This document shows, piece after piece, positions 1 to 4,759 of a stretch of DNA of 6,150 nucleotides; position 1 is the stretch's first letter; each line of letters starts with the position of its first letter. The stretch covers positions 1 to 6,150 of the forward strand of contig JAEYVN010000022.1 in the NCBI GenBank assembly GCA_023431725.1, read 5' to 3'. This DNA comes from Pseudomonadota bacterium (GTDB taxonomy: Bacteria; Pseudomonadota; Alphaproteobacteria; Rhizobiales; Xanthobacteraceae). Made by a program: the position numbers and the translations under genes. Below the pieces are notes generated by a model, which made no database searches, had not been told where the DNA came from, and was given only the letters and a program-made list of their open reading frames with translations.

Positions 1-19
1 CGAGCAAAATCACTTCCAT
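1..19 (-). CDS. rplI: 50S ribosomal protein bL9, first six codons only (cut by window edge)
   Basis: Only the start of the gene is present. On the minus strand an ATG at 19-17 opens MEVILL, the usual beginning of bL9 in Alphaproteobacteria. A strong ribosome binding site, AAGGAG, lies at 32-27, seven bases before the ATG. bL9 binds 23S rRNA domain V near the base of the L1 stalk and helps keep the reading frame. The gene follows the DUF2232 gene after a 40-base gap on the same strand, so it is probably the last or near-last gene of the rpsF-rpsR-DUF2232-rplI unit. The identification rests on six residues plus gene order. The order is typical of Rhizobiales, which makes the call fairly safe despite the short sequence. 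Confidence 0.82.
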
Positions 20-59
20 GTTGTTTCTCCTTTATCAGTTAGCCGTTCGTTGGTTGGTG

Positions 60-1085
60 TCATTGCGTCAGAGCCGGCGGCTTGCCGGTTCCGGCGCGGT
101 TTCGGAAATCGAAAATTGCGTCCGCAATGCCGATGAAGGCGAGCAGCACGATCGCGGGCCAGAAGAGCGCGAGAACGATGTAGAGCGTGGCCAGAATGAA
201 GGTGCGATTGCCGAACGAGCGCGTCACGGCGTGCAATACGGCGACGCCGAGAATGCCGTAAGCGACGGTCAATGTGGCCCAGATCACCCCGCCCGCCATG
301 CCTACGGCGCCTGGCAGGAACCAGATCACAAGCGAAAGGGCGAAGACGATGTGCGTGGCGGCCGGGAACCTGATGCTGCTCAGATCCGGCCATTCCCGGC
401 GCAGGCGACCCGAAACCTTGGTGATGCGCGCGGCCAAATACAGATTGATTACATTGATCAGGGTCGAAACGCCGGCCGCGATCGGCGGCATGATGGTGAT
501 GAAGCTGTCGACAAGCCGCTTGATGTCATCGTCGGAGAGGTCCGAGGGACGCGATGCCGAAGTGCCTCGCTCACGCAGCGCTCCTTCCATGAATTTCTGC
601 AGGCCGGCGCGGAACGATTCTTCATTCAGCCCGAAGGTCGGCACGACAATGAGAATCATGAGAGCGCTGACGGCGGCACACCACAGCAGCAAGCGGCCGG
701 GCGGATACCATTCCATGCCGCCTTCGGCATTCGGGCGCCCGAGCAATGTCAGATAACCGAGCCACCACGCCGGCAATCCGGTCGCGATCAGAAAGCTGAC
801 CATGAAAAGCGGATTGCCAAAGCCCGCAGCGAGGCCGACGGCTGCGGCCAGAGCCGCGACCAGGCCGGCCCAGTGGCTCCAGCCGATCGCTGCGATCATG
901 ATCGGCAGCGGTGCAAGATAGGCCAGGATGATCGACAGCGCCGTGCCGGACAAAATGGATGCGAACAGGAACGCGGAAGCCGCGCCTGCACCCAATCCGA
1001 CCAAAGCAATCTGCATCATCACGAGCTGTCCCGCTTGTTCAGCGGTTAGAGGCAGACCGGCGTTGCGCTCGTCTGCCCCAACCAT
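60..1085 (-). CDS. DUF2232-type polytopic inner-membrane protein of unknown function
   Basis: About 341 residues if started at the ATG at 1085. Hydrophobic stretches suggest eight or so membrane segments, roughly at residues 24-45, 48-68, 72-90, 92-115, 132-151, 195-219, 242-288 (probably two) and 295-323. A charged loop lies at about 153-191. The chain ends in IFDFRNR (324-330) and a short polar tail. This pattern and the position between rpsR and rplI match the DUF2232 family, which is conserved in Rhizobiales but has no established function. The start is uncertain. The frame stays open to a TTG at 1121 with no ribosome binding site. ATGs at 1019 and 1016 lie just before the first membrane segment and give the length I would expect from family members. 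None has a clear Shine-Dalgarno. The family call comes from recalled features, not from a search. Confidence 0.8.
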   Translation of the reverse strand: MVGADERNAGLPLTAEQAGQLVMMQIALVGLGAGAASAFLFASILSGTALSIILAYLAPLPIMIAAIGWSHWAGLVAALAAAVGLAAGFGNPLFMVSFLIATGLPAWWLGYLTLLGRPNAEGGMEWYPPGRLLLWCAAVSALMILIVVPTFGLNEESFRAGLQKFMEGALRERGTSASRPSDLSDDDIKRLVDSFITIMPPIAAGVSTLINVINLYLAARITKVSGRLRREWPDLSSIRFPAATHIVFALSLVIWFLPGAVGMAGGVIWATLTVAYGILGVAVLHAVTRSFGNRTFILATLYIVLALFWPAIVLLAFIGIADAIFDFRNRAGTGKPPALTQ

Positions 1086-1132
1086 CGGCGCGCGGATCGT
1101 TCCGAACGCCTCGTATTTCAAAATTCAAAGAA

Positions 1133-1170
1133 CGCGATCCGGCGTGCCGGATCGCGGATCACATGTGATC
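1133..1170 (-). other. Two adjoining palindromes between rpsR and the DUF2232 gene (possible attenuator)
   Basis: Two perfect inverted repeats touch each other just past the rpsR stop. In minus-strand order, the first is GATCACATGTGATC (1170-1157). The second is an 11-bp stem, CGCGATCCGGC at 1133-1143 against 1146-1156, with only two bases between the arms. Reading leftwards, the second stem is followed by TTCTTTGAATTTTG, a broken T-rich tract. That fits a weak or partial intrinsic terminator, or an RNA processing or stabilising element, that would lower expression of the DUF2232 gene and rplI relative to rpsF-rpsR. The repeats are seen directly; the function is inferred. Confidence 0.5.
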
Positions 1171-1174
1171 GAAC

Positions 1175-1423
1175 TTACTTGATCACGTAGGGCAGCAAGC
1201 CGAGGAAGCGGGCGCGCTTGATCGCCTGAGCGAGTTCACGCTGCTTCTTGGCCGACACGGCCGTGATGCGGCTCGGCACGATCTTGCCGCGCTCGGACAC
1301 GTAACGCTGCAACAGCTTGACGTCCTTGTAGTCGATCTTCGGCGCATTCGGGCCCGAGAACGGGCAGGTCTTGCGACGACGGAAGAAGGGGCGGCGTCCA
1401 CCGCCAGCAGATTGCATCGACAT
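1175..1423 (-). CDS. rpsR: 30S ribosomal protein bS18
   Basis: 82 residues, slightly longer than the 75 of E. coli because of an N-terminal extension, [14 protein letters not shown]. The core is unmistakable: a basic RRRKTCPF segment at 16-22, [18 protein letters not shown] at 31-48, and the rRNA-binding C-terminal half with [20 protein letters not shown] at 51-70, ending in ARFLGLLPY. bS18 sits on the platform of the small subunit beside bS6, with which it forms a heterodimer during assembly. The ATG at 1423 is chosen because GGGGAG lies eight bases upstream, inside the last codons of rpsF. A second in-frame ATG at 1417 is less well placed. Only two bases separate the rpsF stop from this ATG, so the two genes are tightly and probably translationally coupled, which suits equimolar partners. 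Confidence 0.97.
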   Translation of the reverse strand: MSMQSAGGGRRPFFRRRKTCPFSGPNAPKIDYKDVKLLQRYVSERGKIVPSRITAVSAKKQRELAQAIKRARFLGLLPYVIK

Positions 1424-1425
1424 GA

Positions 1426-1923
1426 TTATTGCTCCCCACCAGCGTTGCTCGACGCGCCGGCATCTTCGCGCGGACGCTCATCGCGGTCACGGCGCGGGCC
1501 GCGATCGCCGCGGTCACGATCGCCGAAGCGTCCGCCGCCGCCAAAACCACCACCAAAGCCACCGCCGAAGCCGCGGCCTTCGCGCTCACGATCGTCGCGC
1601 TCGGCCTTGCGCATCATCGCGGACGGGCCTTCCTCGAGTTCCTCGACGCGGATGGTCATGTAACGCAGGACTTCTTCGCTGAGGCGTTCCTGACGCTCGA
1701 TTTCGGCAATCGCTGCCGCCGGAGCGTCGAGATTCATCAGCGTGAAATGCGCCTTGCGATTCTTGTTCATGCGGTAGGTGAGGGTTTTCACGCCCCAGTA
1801 CTCGGTCTTTTCGACCTTGCCACCCAGACCTTCGACGATGCCCTTGAACTGATTGGTCAGCTCATCGACCTGCTGCGCGCTGGCGTCCTGGCGCGTCAGA
1901 AAAACGTGCTCGTATAACGGCAT
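1426..1923 (-). CDS. rpsF: 30S ribosomal protein bS6 with Gly/Arg-rich C-terminal tail
   Basis: 165 residues. The core, about 1-100, is a typical S6 ferredoxin-like fold: [13 protein letters not shown] start, [20 protein letters not shown] at 41-60, and [17 protein letters not shown] at 79-95. In the ribosome it pairs with bS18 on the 30S platform. The remaining 65 residues form a low-complexity tail rich in Gly, Arg, Asp and Phe, including three FGGG units at 119-130 and many DR and RGD/RGP steps. Tails of this sort are common in alphaproteobacterial S6 but longer than in E. coli. The frame is open upstream to 2037, but the ATG at 1923 has AAGGAAGG six to ten bases before it and starts exactly at the conserved N-terminus. 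It is the first gene of its operon, divergent from fabD. Confidence 0.97.
   Translation of the reverse strand: MPLYEHVFLTRQDASAQQVDELTNQFKGIVEGLGGKVEKTEYWGVKTLTYRMNKNRKAHFTLMNLDAPAAAIAEIERQERLSEEVLRYMTIRVEELEEGPSAMMRKAERDDREREGRGFGGGFGGGFGGGGRFGDRDRGDRGPRRDRDERPREDAGASSNAGGEQ
1534..1569 (-). repeat. rpsF: Three 12-base coding repeats (FGGG units) in the rpsF tail
   Basis: Three consecutive 12-base units, at 1569-1558, 1557-1546 and 1545-1534 on the minus strand, each encode Phe-Gly-Gly-Gly in the bS6 tail (residues 119-130). The units differ at silent positions, so they are not a fresh duplication. The reading frame is preserved. Such short repeats can change copy number by slippage, so the length of this tail may vary between strains. 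Confidence 0.75.
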
Positions 1924-2006
1924 GTGCCTTCCTTCTCTTTGTACGCTGTCCGGCGCGAAGCCCAACGAGTCCTTCGGAAAGGCTCGATGCTCTGATGGCG
2001 AAGACA

Positions 2007-2031
2007 CAGGACGACGGACCGACTGGTCCTG
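2007..2031 (-). promoter_or_regulatory. Candidate structured element in the rpsF leader (possible S6:S18 autoregulatory site)
   Basis: In the predicted rpsF leader the minus strand can form either an outer stem, CAGGAC (2031-2026) with GTCCTG (2012-2007), or an inner hairpin, GGACC (2029-2025) with GGTCC (2020-2016) and loop AGTC. A CCG trinucleotide occurs at 2017-2015 next to the inner stem. In many bacteria the S6:S18 dimer represses its own mRNA through a leader structure with a conserved CCG, so this is a candidate. I could not match it to the full known consensus, so the assignment is tentative. Confidence 0.3.
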
Positions 2032-2101
2032 CCACATGAGCCCGAGAGAAAGCGCATGCAGCCGTCCGTTCAGCCTCCGGCCGGGACGAGCGGAAGCGGG
2101 G

Positions 2102-2129
2102 TTTATAGGGGATTCCGTCCGGATAGCAA
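2102..2129 (-). promoter_or_regulatory. Predicted sigma70-type promoter of the rpsF operon
   Basis: On the minus strand the -10 box is TATAAA (2107-2102) and the -35 box is TTGCTA (2129-2124), with a 16-base spacer. This gives a start of transcription near 2095 and a leader of about 170 bases before the rpsF ATG. It is the best promoter-like match on this strand between the two divergent genes, and its -10 stands out in a GC-rich background. Confidence 0.6.
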
Positions 2130-2341
2130 GGCGGAAGGGCCCGCATCACGCTAGGCCGGCCGCAAGCGGTGCGCCTGCCAGGATACCTGCGGGCCGGTGT
2201 GAACGGCGGAACCGATGGCTGCGCCAGAACCTTGGGGCCGGGAAGTCACGCCCGCAGGCCGCCCGCCTGCATCGAGTACCCATTTTGCTGCCTCCGGGCC
2301 CGGAATGCCGTCCGGCAGGCAATGTTTGCGATCCGGTTCGC

Positions 2342-2367
2342 TTGACACGCCGGGGACCGCGTAGTTT
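2342..2367 (+). promoter_or_regulatory. Candidate fabD promoter (consensus -35 box)
   Basis: TTGACA at 2342-2347, within GCTTGACACGCC, is a perfect -35 hexamer. The -10 is not clear. TAGTTT at 2362-2367 is the best-looking box but gives a short 14-base spacer, while a 16-17-base spacer falls on a plain T tract. A similar GCTTGAC-GCC block occurs upstream of acpP, which supports a real -35 function. Transcription would start about 45-50 bases before the fabD start codon. Confidence 0.45.
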
Positions 2368-2406
2368 TTCGGCCCGGATTTCAGCGGGTCGGGGGACCCG
2401 CGGCGC

Positions 2407-2414
2407 AGGAGGGG
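2407..2414 (+). promoter_or_regulatory. Strong Shine-Dalgarno fixing the GTG start of fabD
   Basis: AGGAGGGG ends eight bases before GTG at 2423. No ATG suits the conserved FabD N-terminus, and the next in-frame GTG (2429) is spaced less well, so this site decides the start. Confidence 0.8.
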
Positions 2415-2422
2415 CATTCAGA

Positions 2423-3376
2423 GTGGCGGTGGCATTCGTTTTTCCGGGCCAGGGCAGTCAGGCCGTGGGCATGGGCAAGGCGCTGGCCGATGCCTTTCCG
2501 GCGGCCAGGGCGGTGTTCGAGGAAGTGGATTCCGCCCTCGGCGAGAGGCTTTCCGCCGTCATGTGGGATGGGCCCGCGGACCGGCTGACCCTGACCGAAA
2601 ACACCCAGCCGGCGCTGATGGCGGTGTCGCTCGCGGCGATGCGGGTGCTCGAAGCGGAAGCCGGCCTTGATCTGAAGCGTGACGCGGCGTTCGTCGCCGG
2701 CCATTCGCTCGGCGAATATTCCGCACTTGCTGCAGCCGGCGCTTTTTCCATCGGCGATACGGCGCGTCTCCTGCGCATTCGCGGCAATGCGATGCAGAAG
2801 GCGGTGCCGGTCGGCGAGGGCGCGATGGCGGCTCTGCTCGGCCTGTCCTTCGAAGACGCGGTGGCGACCGCGCAGGAGGCCGCGCAAGGGCAGGTCTGCC
2901 AGGCCGCCAATGACAATGGTGGCGGTCAGGTCGTCGTTTCCGGGCACAAGGCGGCGGTCGAACGCGCCGTCGAGATCGCCAAGGCGAAGGGCGCCAAGCG
3001 GGCCATGCTCCTGCAGGTCTCCGCGCCCTTCCATTGTGCGCTGATGCAGCCCGCCGCCGATGCGATGGCAGAGGCGCTTGCGAATACGACGGTGAACAAG
3101 CCGGTCGTGCCGGTGGTCGCCAATGTGCTGGCGCAGCCGATCGATAATCCACAGGAGATCGTCAAGCGGCTGGTCGAGCAGGTGACCGGAACGGTGCGCT
3201 GGCGCGAATGCGTGGAAACCATGGCCGGCGCCGGGGTGAAGCAATTCTATGAAGTCGGCAGCGGCAAGGTTCTGACCGGTCTGCTGAAGCGGATCGTTGA
3301 TGGTGCAGCCGGTTCGACCATCGGAACGCCCGATGACGTTGCGGCTTTCAAGGCCGCACGTTCGGCCAGTGCTTGA
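2423..3376 (+). CDS. fabD: Malonyl-CoA:ACP transacylase
   Basis: 317 residues, normal for the family (E. coli 309). FabD moves the malonyl group from CoA to the phosphopantetheine of acyl carrier protein in the cytoplasm, making the extender unit of type II fatty acid synthesis. Visible motifs are the N-terminal FPGQGSQ (7-13), the nucleophile elbow GHSLGEYSA (93-101) with catalytic Ser95, Arg120 in RIRG, which binds the malonyl carboxylate, the catalytic His204 in APFHC, and Gln253 in LVEQ near the active site. All match the E. coli spacing. The start is GTG at 2423, set by a strong ribosome binding site. The open frame extends further upstream to 1853, but that part runs antisense into rpsF and across the fabD promoter. 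It is the first gene of the cluster. fabG follows after 17 bases, so the two are probably co-transcribed. Confidence 0.97.
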   Translation: MAVAFVFPGQGSQAVGMGKALADAFPAARAVFEEVDSALGERLSAVMWDGPADRLTLTENTQPALMAVSLAAMRVLEAEAGLDLKRDAAFVAGHSLGEYSALAAAGAFSIGDTARLLRIRGNAMQKAVPVGEGAMAALLGLSFEDAVATAQEAAQGQVCQAANDNGGGQVVVSGHKAAVERAVEIAKAKGAKRAMLLQVSAPFHCALMQPAADAMAEALANTTVNKPVVPVVANVLAQPIDNPQEIVKRLVEQVTGTVRWRECVETMAGAGVKQFYEVGSGKVLTGLLKRIVDGAAGSTIGTPDDVAAFKAARSASA

Positions 3377-3379
3377 GTG

Positions 3380-3386
3380 AAAGGAA
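3380..3386 (+). promoter_or_regulatory. Shine-Dalgarno supporting the ATG start of fabG
   Basis: AAAGGAA ends seven bases before ATG at 3394. It rules against the in-frame TTG at 3373, which would overlap the end of fabD and add seven non-conserved residues. Confidence 0.7.
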
Positions 3387-3393
3387 CAGCAAG

Positions 3394-4131
3394 ATGTTTG
3401 ACCTGACCGGCAAGACCGCGCTCGTCACCGGCGCGACCGGTGGCATCGGCAATGCCATCGCGCGTGCGCTGCACCAGCAAGGTGCAACGGTCGCGATCTC
3501 CGGCACGCGCAAGGAGGTGCTGGATCAGCTCGCCGCCGATCTGAAGGATCGCGTGCATGTGCTGCCCTGCAATCTCGCCGTCAAGGACGAGGTCGAGGCG
3601 CTGGTGCCGAAGGCCGAAGAGGTCATGGGCAAGCTCGATATTCTTGTCGCCAATGCCGGCATCACCAAGGACAATCTGTTCGTGCAATTGCGCGACGAGG
3701 ATTGGGACAGCGTCATCGATATCAATCTGACCGCGACGTTCCGTCTGTCGCGCGCTGCGATGAAAACCATGATGCGGCGCCGCCATGGCCGCATTATCGG
3801 CATCACCTCGGTGGTCGGCGTGACCGGCAATCCGGGGCAGGGCAATTACACGGCGGCCAAGGCCGGCATGATCGGCATGATGAAGTCGATCGGCAAGGAA
3901 TACGCCCGTCGCGGCGTGACGGCGAATTGTGTCGCACCGGGCTTTATCGCAACGCCGATGACCGACAAGCTCAACGAGAAGCAGCGCGAGGCGATACTGC
4001 AGATGGTGCCGTCGGGTCGTCTCGGCACCGGTGACGATATCGCCGCAGCGGTGGTCTATCTGGCCTCCGACGAAGCCGCCTATGTCACGGGGCAGACGCT
4101 GCACGTGAACGGCGGAATGGCAATGATCTGA
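3394..4131 (+). CDS. fabG: 3-oxoacyl-[acyl-carrier-protein] reductase
   Basis: 245 residues, a standard FabG of the short-chain dehydrogenase family (E. coli 244). It reduces 3-ketoacyl-ACP to 3-hydroxyacyl-ACP with NADPH, the first reduction of each elongation cycle. Motifs are the Rossmann glycine motif TGATGGIG (12-19), NAG at 87-89, and the catalytic tetrad Asn111, Ser139 (in GITSVVG), Tyr152 and Lys156 (in NYTAAKAG). PGFIATPMT (182-190) precedes the mobile substrate-binding segment, and the chain ends in GGMAMI. Being directly behind fabD and ahead of acpP and fabF separates it from the many other reductases of this superfamily, so FabG is the right assignment. A hairpin with a T tract lies 10 bases after its stop. 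Confidence 0.97.
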   Translation: MFDLTGKTALVTGATGGIGNAIARALHQQGATVAISGTRKEVLDQLAADLKDRVHVLPCNLAVKDEVEALVPKAEEVMGKLDILVANAGITKDNLFVQLRDEDWDSVIDINLTATFRLSRAAMKTMMRRRHGRIIGITSVVGVTGNPGQGNYTAAKAGMIGMMKSIGKEYARRGVTANCVAPGFIATPMTDKLNEKQREAILQMVPSGRLGTGDDIAAAVVYLASDEAAYVTGQTLHVNGGMAMI

Positions 4132-4140
4132 AGGACGTAG

Positions 4141-4190
4141 GGCCAGTATGACGGCGCCCCGTGAGCCCGCCTATGCTGGCCAATGGTTTT
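4141..4190 (+). terminator. Probable intrinsic terminator of fabD-fabG
   Basis: GGCCAGTAT (4141-4149) pairs with ATGCTGGCC (4173-4181), nine pairs including one T-G wobble. An inner GGCG/CGCC (4153-4156 with 4168-4171) can stack inside. The sequence continues as AATGGTTTTG, giving four T residues shortly after the stem. The T run is modest, so termination may be partial. Confidence 0.55.
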
Positions 4191-4242
4191 GAAGTGTGGT
4201 AGCGATTTTTGAGCCGGGTTGGGGAAGCGTGGGGGCGCGGGC

Positions 4243-4271
4243 TTGACGCCATGTCTGCGACACAATACACG
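4243..4271 (+). promoter_or_regulatory. Candidate acpP promoter
   Basis: TTGACG at 4243-4248, in GGGCTTGACGCC, resembles the alphaproteobacterial -35 (CTTGAC). At a 17-base spacer the -10 would be TACACG (4266-4271), a weak match. The shared GCTTGAC-GCC block with the fabD promoter and the terminator just upstream favour a promoter here. It would give a leader of about 155 bases. Confidence 0.42.
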
Positions 4272-4433
4272 CCGCCGTCATCGCGGTTTTGGAACGGCCA
4301 TCCGTTCCGGTCAGGACGCATGGATAACTCAAACTGAGTATTCTTGTTGCTTGAACCGTATCAATGGCCGTGCAACGACAGCTTCGATCGCGCCGCCGAT
4401 TGAGCACATCACTGGAAGCAGAGGTTCGAACAG

Positions 4434-4673
4434 ATGAGTGACATCTCCGAGCGAGTGAAGAAGATTGTTGTGGAGCACCTCGGTGTCGAGCCCGACAAGG
4501 TTACCGAGCAGGCAAGCTTTATCGACGATCTCGGGGCGGACTCCCTGGATACGGTCGAGCTCGTGATGGCCTTCGAAGAAGAATTCGGATGCGAAATTCC
4601 GGACGACGCTGCCGAGACCATTCTCACCGTCGGTGACGCGGTGAAGTTCCTCGAAAAGAACGCCAAAAGCTGA
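4434..4673 (+). CDS. acpP: Acyl carrier protein
   Basis: 79 residues, acidic, the normal size for the carrier protein of fatty acid synthesis. The four-helix fold is recognisable: [14 protein letters not shown] (helix 1), the [20 protein letters not shown] block, and [20 protein letters not shown] at the end. Ser37 in the ADSLD motif (35-39) is the attachment site for 4'-phosphopantetheine, which carries the growing acyl chain as a thioester. AcpP is the shared substrate of FabD, FabG and FabF encoded around it, and also serves phospholipid and lipid A synthesis. The ATG at 4434 follows AGAGG at a nine-base spacing. AcpP is usually among the most abundant proteins, which fits its own upstream promoter region and a very stable hairpin between it and fabF. 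Confidence 0.98.
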   Translation: MSDISERVKKIVVEHLGVEPDKVTEQASFIDDLGADSLDTVELVMAFEEEFGCEIPDDAAETILTVGDAVKFLEKNAKS

Positions 4674-4693
4674 TCGCAAGAACAGCTGATCGC
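4668..4693 (+). repeat. 10-base direct repeat at the acpP stop codon
   Basis: AGCTGATCGC occurs at 4668-4677, where it spans the acpP stop, and again at 4684-4693, an offset of 16 bases. It may be the remains of a small tandem duplication of the gene's 3' end. The second copy is non-coding. Confidence 0.6.
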
Positions 4694-4696
4694 GAT

Positions 4697-4743
4697 CGTC
4701 CGGTTGCCCGCACGTGACCATATGATGTGCGGGCAACCGGATG
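4697..4743 (+). other. Very stable hairpin between acpP and fabF (possible attenuator or mRNA stabiliser)
   Basis: Positions 4699-4713 pair perfectly with 4727-4741. The main arm is CCGGTTGCCCGCAC, repeated as its complement, with a 13-base loop. One wobble and one further pair can extend the base. The downstream sequence ATGTAGCGGGAATAAG has no T run, so it is not a classical intrinsic terminator. It begins 24 bases after the acpP stop and ends 17 bases before the fabF ATG. A structure like this could protect the 3' end of a short acpP message or restrict read-through into fabF. The stem is certain, the role inferred. Confidence 0.65.
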
Positions 4744-4759
4744 TAGCGGGAATAAGATC

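Larger units (their letters stand above)
1924..2422. other. Divergent intergenic region between rpsF and fabD (no gene seen)
   Basis: A 499-base stretch without a convincing gene. From left to right it holds the rpsF Shine-Dalgarno, a leader of about 170 bases with a hairpin at 2007-2031, the rpsF promoter (2102-2129), then about 210 bases of GC-rich sequence with inverted repeats. Those repeats are CCTGCGGGC at 2186-2194 against GCCCGCAGG at 2250-2258, GCAGGC/GCCTGC at 2254-2270, CCGGGCCCGG at 2294-2303 and TGCCG/CGGCA at 2306-2317. The fabD -35 box (2342-2347) and ribosome binding site follow. Open frames cross it on both strands, but they have arbitrary composition, no ribosome binding sites, and run over the promoters. 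Confidence 0.75.
4132..4433. other. Intergenic region between fabG and acpP (no gene seen)
   Basis: 302 bases without a credible gene. It holds a terminator-like hairpin (4141-4190), a candidate acpP promoter (from 4243), a perfect 7-bp hairpin with a four-base loop (GGAACGG/CCGTTCC, 4291-4308), a small ACTCA/TGAGT hairpin (4327-4339), and the acpP ribosome binding site. The short frames crossing it on the minus strand are arbitrary sequence. The layout implies that acpP is transcribed separately from fabD-fabG, at least in part. Confidence 0.7.

Noticed and set aside
18..1049. A 343-codon open frame on the plus strand opposite the DUF2232 gene
   Set aside because: Its product is a charged, Gln/Arg/Asp-rich sequence without domain character, and it is exactly antisense to a coherent membrane protein that fits the locus. 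Long antisense frames are expected at this G+C.
1924..2037. Upstream extension of rpsF by 38 codons
   Set aside because: bS6 starts at MPLYEHVF; the extension lacks a ribosome binding site and covers the leader.
2151..2417. Small open frame on the minus strand (88 codons) in the divergent region
   Set aside because: No ribosome binding site or recognisable features, Pro/Gly/Arg-rich as expected from random GC-rich DNA, and it covers the fabD promoter.
1853..2422. Upstream extension of the fabD frame (190 extra codons)
   Set aside because: It overlaps rpsF and its promoter antisense, has arbitrary composition, and the strong Shine-Dalgarno at 2407-2414 places the start at GTG 2423 in line with the family N-terminus.
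2381..3244. 287-codon minus-strand frame opposite fabD
   Set aside because: His/Arg-rich shadow of the fabD coding sequence, with no domain resemblance.
3247..4104. 285-codon minus-strand frame opposite fabG
   Set aside because: Shadow frame; fabG on the plus strand has all its catalytic residues.
4085..4437. Short frames on both strands in the fabG-acpP gap
   Set aside because: No ribosome binding sites, no similarity to known small proteins that I recognise, and they overlap the terminator and promoter signals.
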